A stretch of DNA of 64,000 nt from Phoronis australis (taxonomy: Eukaryota > Phoronida > Phoronidae). Position 1 is the first letter of the stretch, and the number at the start of each line of letters is the position of its first letter. Made by a program: the position numbers and the translations under genes. Under the pieces are notes generated by a model, which saw nothing but the letters and a program-made list of their open reading frames with translations, searched no databases and had not been told where the DNA came from. Below are positions 62,201-63,729 of this stretch, piece by piece. The stretch spans positions 133,625-197,624 of the forward strand of contig NMRA01000353.1 in assembly GCA_002633005.1 (NCBI GenBank), given 5' to 3'.

Positions 62201-63729
62201 CAGCTGTATGTGCTGTTCCAGGGAGCGTCTCCCATATGCAGCAATTGAGAAGGAGATTAGAAACACACCTCAATGGCCTCCTGTTGGCAAGACGGATGTC
62301 AAGTAATGTTTTTTAGCTGACTAGTGCAACTATTGTTACAATTCAAGATAATGGCCAATGCTGTTAAGGGTTTTAGTCTAGTTACCCACACAATGTGGAA
62401 CCCTTGAAATTACACGTAGTTGGAGTTTTGTTGCAAGGTTTTAGTTCCTTTTAGCACTTTTTGTCTTGGGATTGCTGAGCATGTGTTTCAATTGCGGCAT
62501 TCTTGTCTCTCATGGTTGAGAAGTCTTGGTAACTTCATCGCTCAGTCATTTTAGCCAGAGTCACTGTGATTGAGGTGTAACTTTTACAGTCAGAGGACAC
62601 TGTAAATTTAGTCTTCAAGAAATCATGGATGTTGCGAAGATTGAAAGTGTTTTGTGGAGTCTTATACAATAATGCAGTGCTATAGTAACTTGAATATGGT
62701 GTAGTATAAAAAGAGCAAGACTGCTTAAATATGGGACAACCCTGTGTCAACCAGCATTGATCTGTGGTGTTTTAACACAGAATGATACAGGATTGTCTTC
62801 ATTCTGTGGTTACATTACAACCCAATACAGGACTGTCTTGGTTCTGTGGTTACATTACAACCCAATACATGACTGTCTTGGTTCTGTGGTTACATTACAA
62901 TCCAATACAGGACTGTCTTAGTTCTGTGGTTTCATTACAATCCAATACAGGACTGTCTTGGTTCTGTGGTTTCATTACAATCCAATACAGGACTGCCTTG
63001 GTATCCATGTTTACATTACAACCCAATCAAAATTATAAAAGAGTTTAGTACAACACACTCCTTCTCCTGTTGCTGATGCCCCAAAAAGTTGAAAATATTC
63101 TCTTTTGAATGCTTGTGCTCTGTTAAGTACCCACCAAATTTGTTCAGTCAGTAGGCCTACATTGTAACTTGCGTCAAGGGTACGAGATGATTTTGTCCCT
63201 GGACATTCATCCATCTGATGCAGTCTCCAGGCAAAATTCATTCTATTTAACAGTTTATTTGGTCTGAGTTAACTGTTGGGTTAACACACACTCCCAAACA
63301 TTTTTTAAACACCCATTCTTGCAGTAACACCCATATTTGTGATATGTTCAATTGCAGTTGGCCTAGGAATTTAGCCGATGAGTGTGGTATGTTTGACCGA
63401 CAATGACTCGAGGGTAGCACTAGACAGTGTAGTCTTGAGGGTAGCACTAGACAGTGTAGTCTTGAGGGTAGCACTAGACAGTGTAGTCTTGAGGGTAGCA
63501 CTAGACAGTGTAGTCTTGAGGGTAGCACTAGACAGTGTAGTCGCGACGTTTTGAACAATAGAACGCTCATCACAGATACTCAATGCACTTCATGTTTAAC
63601 GAGTCACGTGCATTTTGCAGGTACATCCGCGAGGACAGTCGACATGGCCTGATGGCAACATCCAGCATGGAGGAGACTGTGTCAATACCGTGTACTGATA
63701 AGACGATAGAGGAGTCCAGTCGTTTGTGA
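14955..63729 (+). CDS. ATP13A: P5B-type ATPase (ATP13A2/ATP13A3-like), whole gene
   Basis: P5B ATPases use ATP to move polyamines out of late endosomes and lysosomes. Joining 14955-15026, 23348-23515, 23869-23927, 27745-27796, 32780-32859, 34409-34483, 35285-35489, 36719-36794, 37917-38048, 39306-39464, 39834-39979, 40468-40668, 42855-43061, 43504-43611, 44103-44259, 46476-46590, 48730-48854, 49052-49227, 50119-50229, 50448-50527, 51288-51440, 53638-53734, 56457-56529, 57664-57814, 58847-58986, 59370-59458, 61080-61163, 62175-62302 and 63621-63729 gives an uninterrupted frame of 1,175 codons plus stop. Motifs: TGES (306-309), PPALP (431-435), DKTGT with phospho-Asp 474, MVTGDN (to 715), GDGAND (842-847), WPP in the tail. 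The TM1-2 region resembles ATP13A3, while the short segment after DKTGT resembles ATP13A2, so orthology to one paralogue is undecided. The one GC donor and the alternative exons are described separately. Confidence 0.95.
15027..17217. other. Intron 1, proximal part
   Basis: No recognised exon. Overlapping open frames on both strands at 16,628-17,122 (+, 164 codons) and 16,750-17,103 (-, 117 codons) are unassigned. The phrase AATAGCGGAGTTGCAAC occurs at about 15,146 (+) and again, inverted, near 17,097-17,113, hinting at ends of one repeat family. A short CA-rich patch lies near 16,180-16,215. Confidence 0.4.
17084..17115 (-). promoter_or_regulatory. CCAAT + YY1-like motif pair (- strand)
   Basis: On the - strand, CACCAATAG (CCAAT box, about 17,111-17,117) is followed after about 15 bases by GCCGCCATATTGG (17,084-17,096), matching the YY1 core GCCGCCAT. 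Such pairs are frequent in TATA-less promoters. It would fire leftward, over the - strand open frame at 16,750-17,103. Activity is inference. Confidence 0.25.
17223..17672. mobile_element. 450-bp foldback element with 5-bp target duplication
   Basis: Near-perfect inverted arms at 17,223-17,430 and 17,466-17,672, starting CAAGGTACCTAAACTACACG and ending with its complement, joined by a loop of about 35 bp. CATAT directly flanks both ends (17,218-17,222 and 17,673-17,677), the expected insertion scar. Arms are built from short sub-repeats of the form ACGGACTCAYAAACACGG. There is no coding capacity, so it would be a non-autonomous DNA element. High arm identity suggests recent insertion. Confidence 0.85.
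17690..18700. mobile_element. Possible inverted-repeat element with CGACCCC-rich arms
   Basis: 17,740-17,880 (AAGTGCAAATGTC ... GGAATTTATGG ... a CCCACGACCCC-rich tract) is loosely the inverse of 18,490-18,650 (a GGGGTCGTGGG-rich tract ... GAATTTATGG ... CCTTTGCACTT). Arms are clearly diverged. Between them, 18,011-18,118 is an exon-like open stretch with an acceptor-like TGGTAG before it and AAT|GTGAGT after it; its product was not recognised. Confidence 0.35.
18839..18883 (+). promoter_or_regulatory. CCAAT + YY1-like motif pair (+ strand)
   Basis: CCAATCAG (18,839-18,846, an NF-Y-type box) is followed by GCCGCCATTTTG (18,872-18,883, YY1 core). The arrangement resembles TATA-less promoters and lies in intron 1, about 4.5 kb before exon 2. 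It could mark an alternative transcription start for the ATPase. No expression evidence is available. Confidence 0.3.
19220..19450 (+). repeat. Diverged fragment of the CTAGTGGC repeat family
   Basis: Contains AGGATCTTTGTGGAATTT, TGCCTAGTGGCAGTTTTTT (core near 19,317) and AGATTTTTATAAAACTTGGC in the same order as the full copies. The ends are eroded. Confidence 0.5.
19451..20299. other. Intron 1, no feature recognised
   Basis: AT-rich sequence without a recognised repeat, exon or conserved motif. Confidence 0.35.
20300..20660 (-). repeat. CTAGTGGC repeat family, inverted diverged copy
   Basis: Reads as the complement of the family: TCATAATATTCCTTAGAGTGG (about 20,468-20,490) matches the complement of CCACTCTAAGGATGATTGTG, and TCTAGGTGGTGTGCGC (about 20,529) is the complement of a CACCTAG core. 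It is the only clear - strand copy in the window. Confidence 0.5.
20971..21075 (+). repeat. 25-bp minisatellite, about 4 copies
   Basis: Unit GAGTCAGGCATGAGCCATGT plus YAGYT, starting at 20,971, 20,996, 21,021 and 21,046 with a partial fifth. Copies differ at one to three positions. Confidence 0.9.
21076..21964. other. Intron 1, AT-rich, no feature recognised
   Basis: Very AT-rich, with repeated phrases such as TTATTCCC and CTACATCATTA near 21,760-21,960 that suggest a degenerate simple repeat. No exon or known element. Confidence 0.35.
21965..23010 (+). repeat. CTAGTGGC higher-order repeat, copy 2
   Basis: Opens CCACATATTGCCGTCATCTC and closes CACACCGTTTGCGATGCAGT then GGGCGCATTTC. Six module cores are present near 22,131, 22,264, 22,430, 22,573, 22,718 and 22,870, that is two rounds of the three-module cycle. 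Same orientation as copies 1 and 3. It ends about 340 bp before exon 2. Confidence 0.8.
22710..22723 (-). promoter_or_regulatory. CTCF-like consensus match
   Basis: The - strand reads CCACTAGATGGCGC, fitting CCASYAGRKGGCRS at 14/14 positions. It is the second module type of copy 2. A further match with one mismatch lies at 22,421-22,434. Confidence 0.4.
23348..23515 (+). CDS. ATP13A: ATP13A exon 2 (residues 25-80)
   Basis: Acceptor CTCTTCAG, donor AGA|GTAAGG, phase 0-0. Encodes GYVSSGWRQ, then a hydrophobic helix of about 20 residues including [12 protein letters not shown], then VQCTHRKCS. In the family this is the N-terminal domain helix that dips into the cytosolic leaflet, followed by a Cys/basic segment. 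Confidence 0.93.
23869..23927 (+). CDS. ATP13A: ATP13A exon 3 (residues 81-99, phase 2 out)
   Basis: Acceptor TTTTTAG, donor GAG|GTAAAC. Encodes [19 protein letters not shown] plus two bases of the next codon. It continues the cytosolic N-terminal domain from exon 2. It can join in frame to 24,896 or 27,745, both of which start with the single base needed. Confidence 0.85.
24896..24965 (+). CDS. ATP13A: ATP13A candidate alternative exon 4a
   Basis: Acceptor GATTTGTAG, donor CAG|GTGACC, 70 nt, phase 2 in and 0 out, no stop. It would add [19 protein letters not shown] and a few more residues after an Arg completed from exon 3. Same phases as 27,745-27,796, so either can serve. Joining both in series gives CAG-TGA, an immediate stop. 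There is no domain evidence; support is phase, splice sites and position. Confidence 0.45.
24966..25995. other. Intronic, no feature recognised
   Basis: A degenerate repetition of TTCAGGAGTCATCATTT-like phrases with TGACCTTGA at about 25,040-25,230 (four spaced copies) is visible. Otherwise unassigned AT-rich sequence. Confidence 0.4.
26007..26230 (+). repeat. (CA)n and (CTCA)n microsatellites around a single N
   Basis: CA dinucleotides then CTCA tetranucleotides to 26,063, one undetermined base at 26,064, and a second CA tract at about 26,159-26,230. The isolated N probably marks a contig join inside the simple repeat, so true lengths are unknown. Open frames here are artefacts of the repeats. 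Confidence 0.9.
26330..26830 (+). repeat. CTAGTGGC repeat family, strongly diverged copy
   Basis: Order of phrases follows the family (GGATCTTCATGAGAATGG, GACGATAATTTTGG, GTCCCCTAATGACAATTTAG, CTTGATGGATTTTTATGAC, CCACTTGTGGCAGTG), but the cores are mutated (CTAATGAC, CTTGTGGC). Confidence 0.5.
27021..27370 (+). repeat. 35-bp minisatellite, about 10 copies
   Basis: Unit GAGATATACACGGTGGGTGC plus ATATCAATACTATGT, starting every 35 bp from 27,021 to 27,336, with a diverged copy just before. Its GTGGGTGCATAT phrase also occurs at the 5' terminus of the CTAGTGGC repeat family, so the array may have grown from that terminus (inference). Confidence 0.92.
27745..27796 (+). CDS. ATP13A: ATP13A exon 4b (residues 100-117)
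   Basis: Acceptor TTTTGGCTAG, donor CAG|GTGGGT, phase 2 in and 0 out. Encodes [18 protein letters not shown], a Ser/Gly-rich cytosolic linker. It joins directly to DGLVRYF of the next core exon, comparable to the family's linker before the IRYF-type segment. Low conservation makes it less certain than the catalytic exons; 24,896-24,965 is an alternative. Confidence 0.6.
27797..30160. other. Intronic, mostly unassigned
   Basis: 29,220-29,320 carries TTTACCCACAATGCTG and CGTCAGGCACGT, a third short fragment of the THAP-like repeat seen at 4,615 and 11,400. No other element or exon was recognised. Confidence 0.4.
30161..30202 (+). CDS. ATP13A: ATP13A candidate optional exon 5
   Basis: A strong pyrimidine tract CCTCTTCTTTACCAG precedes it, and the donor is AGT|GTAAGC. 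It is exactly 42 nt, phase 0-0, encoding [14 protein letters not shown]. It can be included or skipped between exon 4a/4b and the next exon without changing frame. The acidic/Ser-rich content resembles a flexible linker with a CxxL-type segment. There is no homology support, so it is a cassette candidate only. Confidence 0.45.
30203..32779. other. Intronic, no feature recognised
   Basis: AT-rich single-copy-looking sequence. Short open frames at 31,655-32,220 have no recognised domain and no supporting splice structure. Confidence 0.4.
32780..32859 (+). CDS. ATP13A: ATP13A exon 6 (residues 118-143, phase 2 out)
   Basis: Acceptor TGTTTCTAG, donor AA|GTGAGT. Encodes [16 protein letters not shown] then [10 protein letters not shown]. 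The RYF-xxK-xxYxW-xxxxxF pattern is typical of the P5B segment between the N-terminal domain and TM1. A 40-bp minisatellite begins only 7 bp after the donor. Confidence 0.93.
32867..33060 (+). repeat. 40-bp minisatellite, 5 copies
   Basis: Unit GACAGCATTACATATAGTCC plus ATTACAGAGGCTCTTGTCTA. Five copies, one with a 4-bp deletion. It starts 7 bp downstream of the exon 6 donor. Confidence 0.9.
33061..34408. other. Intronic, no feature recognised
   Basis: AT-rich; short frames at 33,520-33,789 and 33,797-34,042 are unassigned. A GA-rich patch (GAGAGGGAGGGAGAGAGGG) occurs at about 34,265. Confidence 0.4.
34409..34483 (+). CDS. ATP13A: ATP13A exon 7 (residues 144-168, phase 2 out)
   Basis: Encodes [14 protein letters not shown] then [11 protein letters not shown], matching the family's GLDxxxxCSxxH...GLT segment before TM1. 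The acceptor is ATTGAAG, a less common AAG end, but it is the only position preserving both frame and the conserved GLD. Donor AG|GTATGA. Confidence 0.9.
35285..35489 (+). CDS. ATP13A: ATP13A exon 8, TM1-TM2 (residues 169-237)
   Basis: Acceptor TTTTCAG, donor CAG|GTGAGT, phase 2 in and 0 out. Encodes [10 protein letters not shown], then [17 protein letters not shown] (TM1) and [15 protein letters not shown] (TM2), then YQTRQ. The TM1 run is strongly conserved in P5B ATPases and closest to ATP13A3. Confidence 0.96.
35936..36085 (+). repeat. 29-bp minisatellite, about 5 copies
   Basis: Unit TCACTTGTCAATAGTGACAC plus TGCTCACAC, five near-identical copies from 35,936. Confidence 0.92.
36206..36718 (+). 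repeat. About 43-bp minisatellite built from a 3' splice site
   Basis: Degenerate unit GATACTATTGGTGTTTCCAG plus ATGTTACAATATTTTATACATGT, about 12 copies with indels. At least five copies keep a pyrimidine run ending in CAG (near 36,224, 36,264, 36,347, 36,391 and 36,598). The last, truncated copy GATACTATTGGTGTTTTTAG is the real acceptor of exon 9. Confidence 0.85.
36719..36794 (+). CDS. ATP13A: ATP13A exon 9, start of actuator domain (residues 238-262, phase 1 out)
   Basis: Acceptor GTGTTTTTAG, donor CCAG|GTAAGC. Encodes [20 protein letters not shown], then MDNQP: the post-TM2 amphipathic stretch leading into the actuator domain, like LRDMV...VRVCR in relatives. Confidence 0.93.
36795..37916. 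other. Intronic, no feature recognised
   Basis: AT-rich; a G-rich patch GGGCAGTCATTAGAAACGGG lies near 37,540. No exon or known repeat. Confidence 0.35.
37917..38048 (+). CDS. ATP13A: ATP13A exon 10, actuator domain (residues 263-306)
   Basis: Acceptor TTGCAG, donor ACAG|GTTTGT, phase 1-1. Encodes [13 protein letters not shown], then [23 protein letters not shown] and CDAxLxxGxCxVNESxLT are diagnostic actuator-domain segments. The exon ends inside the TGES loop used for dephosphorylation. Confidence 0.96.
38049..39305. other. Intronic, no feature recognised
   Basis: AT-rich sequence with no exon, minisatellite or known element. A small inverted phrase GGTCGCCAAG / TGGCGACTTGG sits near 39,190-39,225. 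Confidence 0.35.
39306..39464 (+). CDS. ATP13A: ATP13A exon 11, TGES and after (residues 307-359)
   Basis: Acceptor TTTTTGTTTAG, donor ACAG|GTATGT, phase 1-1. Completes TGES, then [26 protein letters not shown] and [15 protein letters not shown] and V-RTG are conserved P5B segments. Confidence 0.96.
39834..39979 (+). CDS. ATP13A: ATP13A exon 12, TM3 (residues 360-408)
   Basis: Acceptor CACTTCAG, donor ATG|GTAAGG, phase 1 in and 0 out. Encodes [18 protein letters not shown], then [19 protein letters not shown], the third membrane helix. TGF-T-KG-LVRSI is a P5B signature. Confidence 0.96.
40468..40668 (+). CDS. ATP13A: ATP13A exon 13, TM4 and phosphorylation Asp (residues 409-475)
   Basis: Acceptor GTCACAG, donor AAG|GTGTGT, phase 0-0. 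TM4 carries [17 protein letters not shown], where PPALP is the P5B substrate-site motif. Next come [12 protein letters not shown] and VVCFDK. Asp474 is the residue phosphorylated by ATP. The intron falls exactly between DK and TGT. Confidence 0.97.
40669..41556. other. Intronic, no feature recognised
   Basis: AT-rich sequence without a recognised repeat or exon up to the repeat fragment at 41,557. Confidence 0.35.
41557..41640 (+). repeat. 5' terminal fragment of the CTAGTGGC repeat family
   Basis: Imperfect hairpin TGTGCCCACATGCACATATG / TGGTTGCAT followed by CTGTCCTCTCCGGGTATCTG, as at the starts of copies near 44,885 and 49,378. The tandem modules are absent, so only the terminus survives. 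Confidence 0.5.
41812..42776. mobile_element. 965-bp inverted-repeat element at a TA site
   Basis: Ends CCGTAAACTCGTGAGTTAAT and ATTAACCGTGGGTTTACGG are inverted repeats of about 24 bp with a few mismatches, flanked on both sides by TA (41,810-41,811 and 42,777-42,778). Subterminal zones repeat GGGTGGGCAATTACCC-like phrases several times (about 41,866-41,960 and 42,638-42,745). There is no transposase frame. TA flanks are typical of Tc1/mariner-type insertion, but superfamily is inference. Confidence 0.7.
42855..43061 (+). CDS. ATP13A: ATP13A exon 14, TGTLTED and nucleotide domain (residues 476-544)
   Basis: Acceptor GTGTGCAG, donor TGG|GTATGT, phase 0-0. Encodes [16 protein letters not shown], then [17 protein letters not shown] and [20 protein letters not shown] and GDPxDxKM are P5B hallmarks. 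The short loop between them resembles ATP13A2 more than ATP13A3. Confidence 0.97.
43504..43611 (+). CDS. ATP13A: ATP13A exon 15, nucleotide-domain loop (residues 545-580)
   Basis: Acceptor GTATTACAG, donor GAG|GTGAGA, phase 0-0. Encodes [18 protein letters not shown], then VVRPRTC. The acidic run followed by xxVxRP matches the variable nucleotide-domain segment of relatives. The sequence around the donor (CAGTGAGGTGAGACTCTCAC) is partly repeated 50 bp downstream, giving a decoy donor. Confidence 0.93.
44103..44259 (+). CDS. ATP13A: ATP13A exon 16, nucleotide-binding core (residues 581-632)
   Basis: Acceptor TGTTGCAG, donor ACAG|GTGATT, phase 0 in and 1 out. Encodes [20 protein letters not shown], then [25 protein letters not shown] and KGAPE are the ATP-pocket motifs, including the Lys equivalent to the FITC-reactive lysine of P-type ATPases. 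Confidence 0.97.
44885..46315 (+). repeat. CTAGTGGC higher-order repeat, copy 3
   Basis: Starts with hairpin ATGCACCCACATATTTATAT / GTGGTGCAT then TTGCCTTCATCTCTGTCCGG, and ends GCACACCATTTGCGACGCAA then GGGCACATTTCGATG. Cores lie near 45,188, 45,489, 45,626, 45,737, 45,896 and 46,012; several are mutated. It sits in the intron between exons 16 and 17. Confidence 0.75.
45481..45494 (-). promoter_or_regulatory. CTCF-like consensus match
   Basis: The - strand reads CCACTAGGGGGCAC, a 14/14 fit to CCASYAGRKGGCRS, identical to the site at 12,693-12,706 although the repeat copies around it have diverged. Confidence 0.4.
46476..46590 (+). CDS. ATP13A: ATP13A exon 17 (residues 633-670, phase 2 out)
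   Basis: Acceptor CATTCCAG, donor AG|GTTAGT. Encodes [20 protein letters not shown], then ALAHKPL. The VPxDF...GYRVIALA segment is conserved at the nucleotide- to phosphorylation-domain hinge. Confidence 0.96.
46810..47290 (+). repeat. 27-bp minisatellite, about 17 copies, with single N
   Basis: Unit TTGTGCAAGTTGTGGCTTGA plus CTGGGGG. Because 27 is a multiple of three, open frames run through on both strands (46,779-47,333 + and 46,766-47,251 -), but these are by-products of the array. The N at 47,199 probably marks a contig join, so copy number is uncertain. Confidence 0.92.
47336..48143. mobile_element. 808-bp inverted-repeat element with 5-bp target duplication
   Basis: Left end CAGTGTTCTCCACGACCTGT and right end GTGGAGAACACTG are inverted. 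The match continues inward to AACTCGACGC / GCGTCGAGTT. TAATG flanks both sides (47,331-47,335 and 48,144-48,148). The left part repeats GAGTTTGGAAAATGCG / GAGTTTGAAAAGTGC phrases. No transposase is visible, so it would be a non-autonomous DNA element. Confidence 0.75.
48730..48854 (+). CDS. ATP13A: ATP13A exon 18, phosphorylation domain (residues 671-712)
   Basis: Acceptor GTTTGCAG, donor ACTG|GTAAGT, phase 2 in and 1 out. Encodes [20 protein letters not shown], then ANIKVIMVT. LGLLIxxNxLKxxT and the start of MVTGDN are core P-type motifs. Confidence 0.97.
49052..49227 (+). CDS. ATP13A: ATP13A exon 19, MVTGDN and after (residues 713-771)
   Basis: Acceptor TTTCTTGCAG, donor TAT|GTATGT, phase 1 in and 0 out. 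Completes GDN-xLTAVSVA, then [16 protein letters not shown] and LDWSYAD. The TGDN loop contacts the aspartyl-phosphate site. The later part is the variable P5B insert. Confidence 0.96.
49378..49660 (+). repeat. Truncated CTAGTGGC repeat with perfect 15-bp terminal hairpin
   Basis: 49,378-49,392 (ATGCACCCACATGAC) and 49,403-49,417 form a perfect hairpin with a 10-base loop. Then CACCATCTCTGTCCGTC and one module with the core GGCCCCTAGTGGCAAT at about 49,560. It defines the 5' terminus of the family best. Confidence 0.65.
50119..50229 (+). CDS. ATP13A: ATP13A exon 20 (residues 772-808), copy A
   Basis: Acceptor TTGTTTCAG, donor AAG|GTACTT, phase 0-0. Encodes [20 protein letters not shown], then [17 protein letters not shown]. 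FAMTGKxxxVxxxxxPxLLPK is the conserved stretch before the Mg-binding hinge. An identical exon lies at 52,025-52,135. Confidence 0.95.
50448..50527 (+). CDS. ATP13A: ATP13A exon 21 (residues 809-834), copy A
   Basis: Acceptor CATTACAG, donor GG|GTAGGT, phase 0 in and 2 out. Encodes [20 protein letters not shown], then ECLQEL. VFARMxPxQKxxLV is conserved in all P-type ATPases. Copy B at 52,356-52,435 differs by one silent base. Confidence 0.95.
50860..51175 (+). repeat. 21-bp minisatellite in unit A, about 14 copies
   Basis: Unit AATACTTTGATACTAGTCTC(C), with variants AATAAGAT and TTTCCAAT. The matching array in unit B (about 52,785-52,984) is shorter, as expected of two alleles of a variable-number repeat. 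Confidence 0.92.
51288..51440 (+). CDS. ATP13A: ATP13A exon 22, GDGAND hinge (residues 835-885), copy A
   Basis: Acceptor ATTATCAG, donor AG|GTATGT, phase 2-2. Encodes [17 protein letters not shown], then [19 protein letters not shown]. Asp843 and Asp847 coordinate Mg. [11 protein letters not shown] is invariant in P5B enzymes. Copy B at 53,098-53,250 is identical. Confidence 0.97.
52025..52135 (+). CDS. ATP13A: ATP13A exon 20, copy B
   Basis: Identical in coding sequence to 50,119-50,229, with the same splice sites. Probably the same exon from the other allele. Confidence 0.7.
52356..52435 (+). CDS. ATP13A: ATP13A exon 21, copy B
   Basis: Same as 50,448-50,527 except the first codon CTT for CTA, both Leu. 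Probably an allelic copy. Confidence 0.7.
52785..52984 (+). repeat. 21-bp minisatellite in unit B, about 9 copies
   Basis: Counterpart of 50,860-51,175 with fewer copies; this accounts for most of the 91-bp length difference between the two units. Confidence 0.9.
53098..53250 (+). CDS. ATP13A: ATP13A exon 22, copy B
   Basis: Identical to 51,288-51,440. Its phase 2 donor joins correctly to exon 23 at 53,638, whereas joining copy A's phase 2 donor to exon 20 copy B (phase 0) would shift the frame. Confidence 0.75.
53638..53734 (+). CDS. ATP13A: ATP13A exon 23, TM5 (residues 886-918)
   Basis: Acceptor TTTCCACAG, donor TGG|GTGAGT, phase 2 in and 0 out. Encodes [20 protein letters not shown], then [12 protein letters not shown], the fifth membrane helix. 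EGR-xLxTSFxxFKYMxxYS is a P5B signature. The split first codon gives Ser886, where relatives usually have Arg (I-R-EGR). Confidence 0.95.
54064..54136 (+). repeat. 18-bp minisatellite, about 4 copies
   Basis: Unit ACATGTGATAATGAAATA repeated about four times. Short and nearly uniform. Confidence 0.9.
54471..54719. mobile_element. 249-bp MITE-like element with 6-bp target duplication
   Basis: Terminal inverted repeats CAGGGCTTG and CAAGCCCTG, flanked on both sides by ATACAT (54,465-54,470 and 54,720-54,725). The interior is AT-rich and non-coding. The ends resemble hAT-like MITE termini, but superfamily cannot be fixed. Confidence 0.75.
54757..55040 (+). repeat. CTAGTGGC repeat family, 5' part
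   Basis: TGGGTGCATATTGCCATCAT opens it, then TGTATCTCCTAAACC, GATGATGATGAATTTCAGAC and a core at 54,936-54,949 that fits the CTCF consensus with one mismatch on the - strand. Truncated after the second module begins. Confidence 0.6.
55041..56456. other. Intronic, no feature recognised
   Basis: Holds a small inverted repeat GAAAATGGACAATTGTG / GATTGTCCGTTTTC near 55,193-55,230. The rest is unassigned. Confidence 0.4.
56457..56529 (+). CDS. ATP13A: ATP13A exon 24, TM6 (residues 919-942, phase 1 out)
   Basis: Acceptor GATTTTTCAG, donor ACAT|GTAAGT. Encodes [20 protein letters not shown], then LGIT. NLxDFxFLxIDL is conserved, and its acidic residues line the TM6 path. Confidence 0.95.
56728..56943. 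repeat. Assembly gap inside a GGGT/GGAT-rich simple repeat
   Basis: A GT- and G-rich run leads into 157 undetermined bases (56,748-56,904), followed by GGTGGGTGGGTGGGAGGATG-type repeats. The true length is unknown. Open frames covering this are not real. Confidence 0.95.
56960..57663. other. Intronic, no feature recognised
   Basis: Unassigned AT-rich sequence between the gap and exon 25. Open frames at 57,397-57,603 and on the - strand have no recognised domain. Confidence 0.35.
57664..57814 (+). CDS. ATP13A: ATP13A exon 25, TM7 (residues 943-992)
   Basis: Acceptor TTCATTCCAG, donor TG|GTAAGT, phase 1 in and 2 out. Encodes [20 protein letters not shown], then [17 protein letters not shown] and RSQPW. 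The PP-xxLLS...Q...QPW pattern fits the family's TM6-TM7 loop and TM7. Confidence 0.95.
57970..58150 (+). repeat. End of a CAGGGCTCGAC-type element
   Basis: Begins CAGGGCTCGACACATAGC, the inverse of the GTCGAGCCCTG end at about 7,147-7,157. The other end was not located. Confidence 0.3.
58430..58740 (+). repeat. CTAGTGGC repeat family, diverged copy
   Basis: Order GCATCTGTGGCTTTTTCCCC, CTCTGCAGGGTCTTTG, AAAATTTGGCAAATAAG, CCTCCTGGCTGTGCAC, CCCTGCATTGCTATTATT. The CTAGTGGC cores are eroded (CTCGTGGC, CTCCTGGC). Confidence 0.45.
58847..58986 (+). CDS. ATP13A: ATP13A exon 26, TM8 (residues 993-1039)
   Basis: Acceptor ATTATTTCAG, donor AATT|GTACGT, phase 2 in and 1 out. Encodes [20 protein letters not shown], then [17 protein letters not shown]-xxVFxxSxFQYxxxAxxxSxGxPxR is a P5B signature around TM8. 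Confidence 0.95.
59018..59220 (+). repeat. 28/37-bp minisatellite, about 6 copies
   Basis: Unit TTGGTCATTTGTACAACATG plus TCTTGTAG, with some copies carrying an extra TTGCTTTTG. It starts about 30 bp after the exon 26 donor. Confidence 0.9.
59370..59458 (+). CDS. ATP13A: ATP13A exon 27, TM9 (residues 1040-1069)
   Basis: Acceptor CTCATTTCAG, donor GAG|GTAATT, phase 1 in and 0 out. Encodes [20 protein letters not shown], then [10 protein letters not shown]: a hydrophobic helix followed by the short lumenal loop. Confidence 0.93.
59459..60670. other. Intronic, no feature recognised
   Basis: AT-rich sequence without a recognised repeat up to the minisatellite at 60,680. Confidence 0.35.
60680..61050 (+). 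repeat. 45-bp minisatellite, about 8 copies
   Basis: Unit CAGTATCACCACAATATGAG plus GACATTGTCATGCAGGCAGAACTCT. The length is a multiple of three, so repeat-derived frames appear on both strands (60,512-60,901 - and 60,751-60,966 +). It ends about 30 bp before exon 28. Confidence 0.92.
61080..61163 (+). CDS. ATP13A: ATP13A exon 28, TM10, with GC donor (residues 1070-1097)
   Basis: Acceptor TATCTTTCAG, phase 0-0. Encodes [20 protein letters not shown], then FLLCLIVE. The donor is GAG|GCAAGT, a GC-AG type site with otherwise perfect consensus. A GT site 4 bases later would shift the frame into an early stop, and family alignment (VEE) supports the GC junction. Confidence 0.93.
61614..61935 (+). 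repeat. About 65-bp minisatellite, 5 copies
   Basis: Unit built of AATTGAGAAATACAACATGT, TCTATGAGGTTTGCCCAAGC and TATACCTCATATTATTGAAT. Five copies with small deletions. Confidence 0.9.
62175..62302 (+). CDS. ATP13A: ATP13A exon 29, C-terminal tail (residues 1098-1139)
   Basis: Acceptor TCTTTTCCAG, donor AA|GTAATG, phase 0 in and 2 out. Encodes [20 protein letters not shown], then [16 protein letters not shown]. The Cys-rich juxtamembrane part and WPP match the family tail. Without splicing, AAG-TAA would end the protein at residue 1,140. Confidence 0.92.
62787..63028 (+). repeat. 40-bp minisatellite, about 6 copies
   Basis: Unit GACTGTCTTGGTTCTGTGGT plus TACATTACAACCCAATACAG, starting every 40 bp from about 62,791 to 62,991. 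Confidence 0.92.
63405..63545 (+). repeat. 27-bp minisatellite, 5 copies
   Basis: Unit TGAGGGTAGCACTAGACAGT plus GTAGTCT. It ends about 75 bp before the exon 30 acceptor. The - strand frames that run through it are repeat by-products. Confidence 0.92.
63621..63729 (+). CDS. ATP13A: ATP13A exon 30, last coding exon (residues 1140-1175 and stop)
   Basis: Acceptor CATTTTGCAG, phase 2 in. Encodes [20 protein letters not shown], then [15 protein letters not shown] and TGA. A Ser/Glu-rich hydrophilic tail with no known domain. Sequence conservation of such tails is poor, so support comes from phase and the strong acceptor. Confidence 0.8.

Noticed and set aside
63247-63583. - strand frames with LHCLVLPSR-like repeats
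   Set aside because: Generated by the 27-bp minisatellite; no other support.
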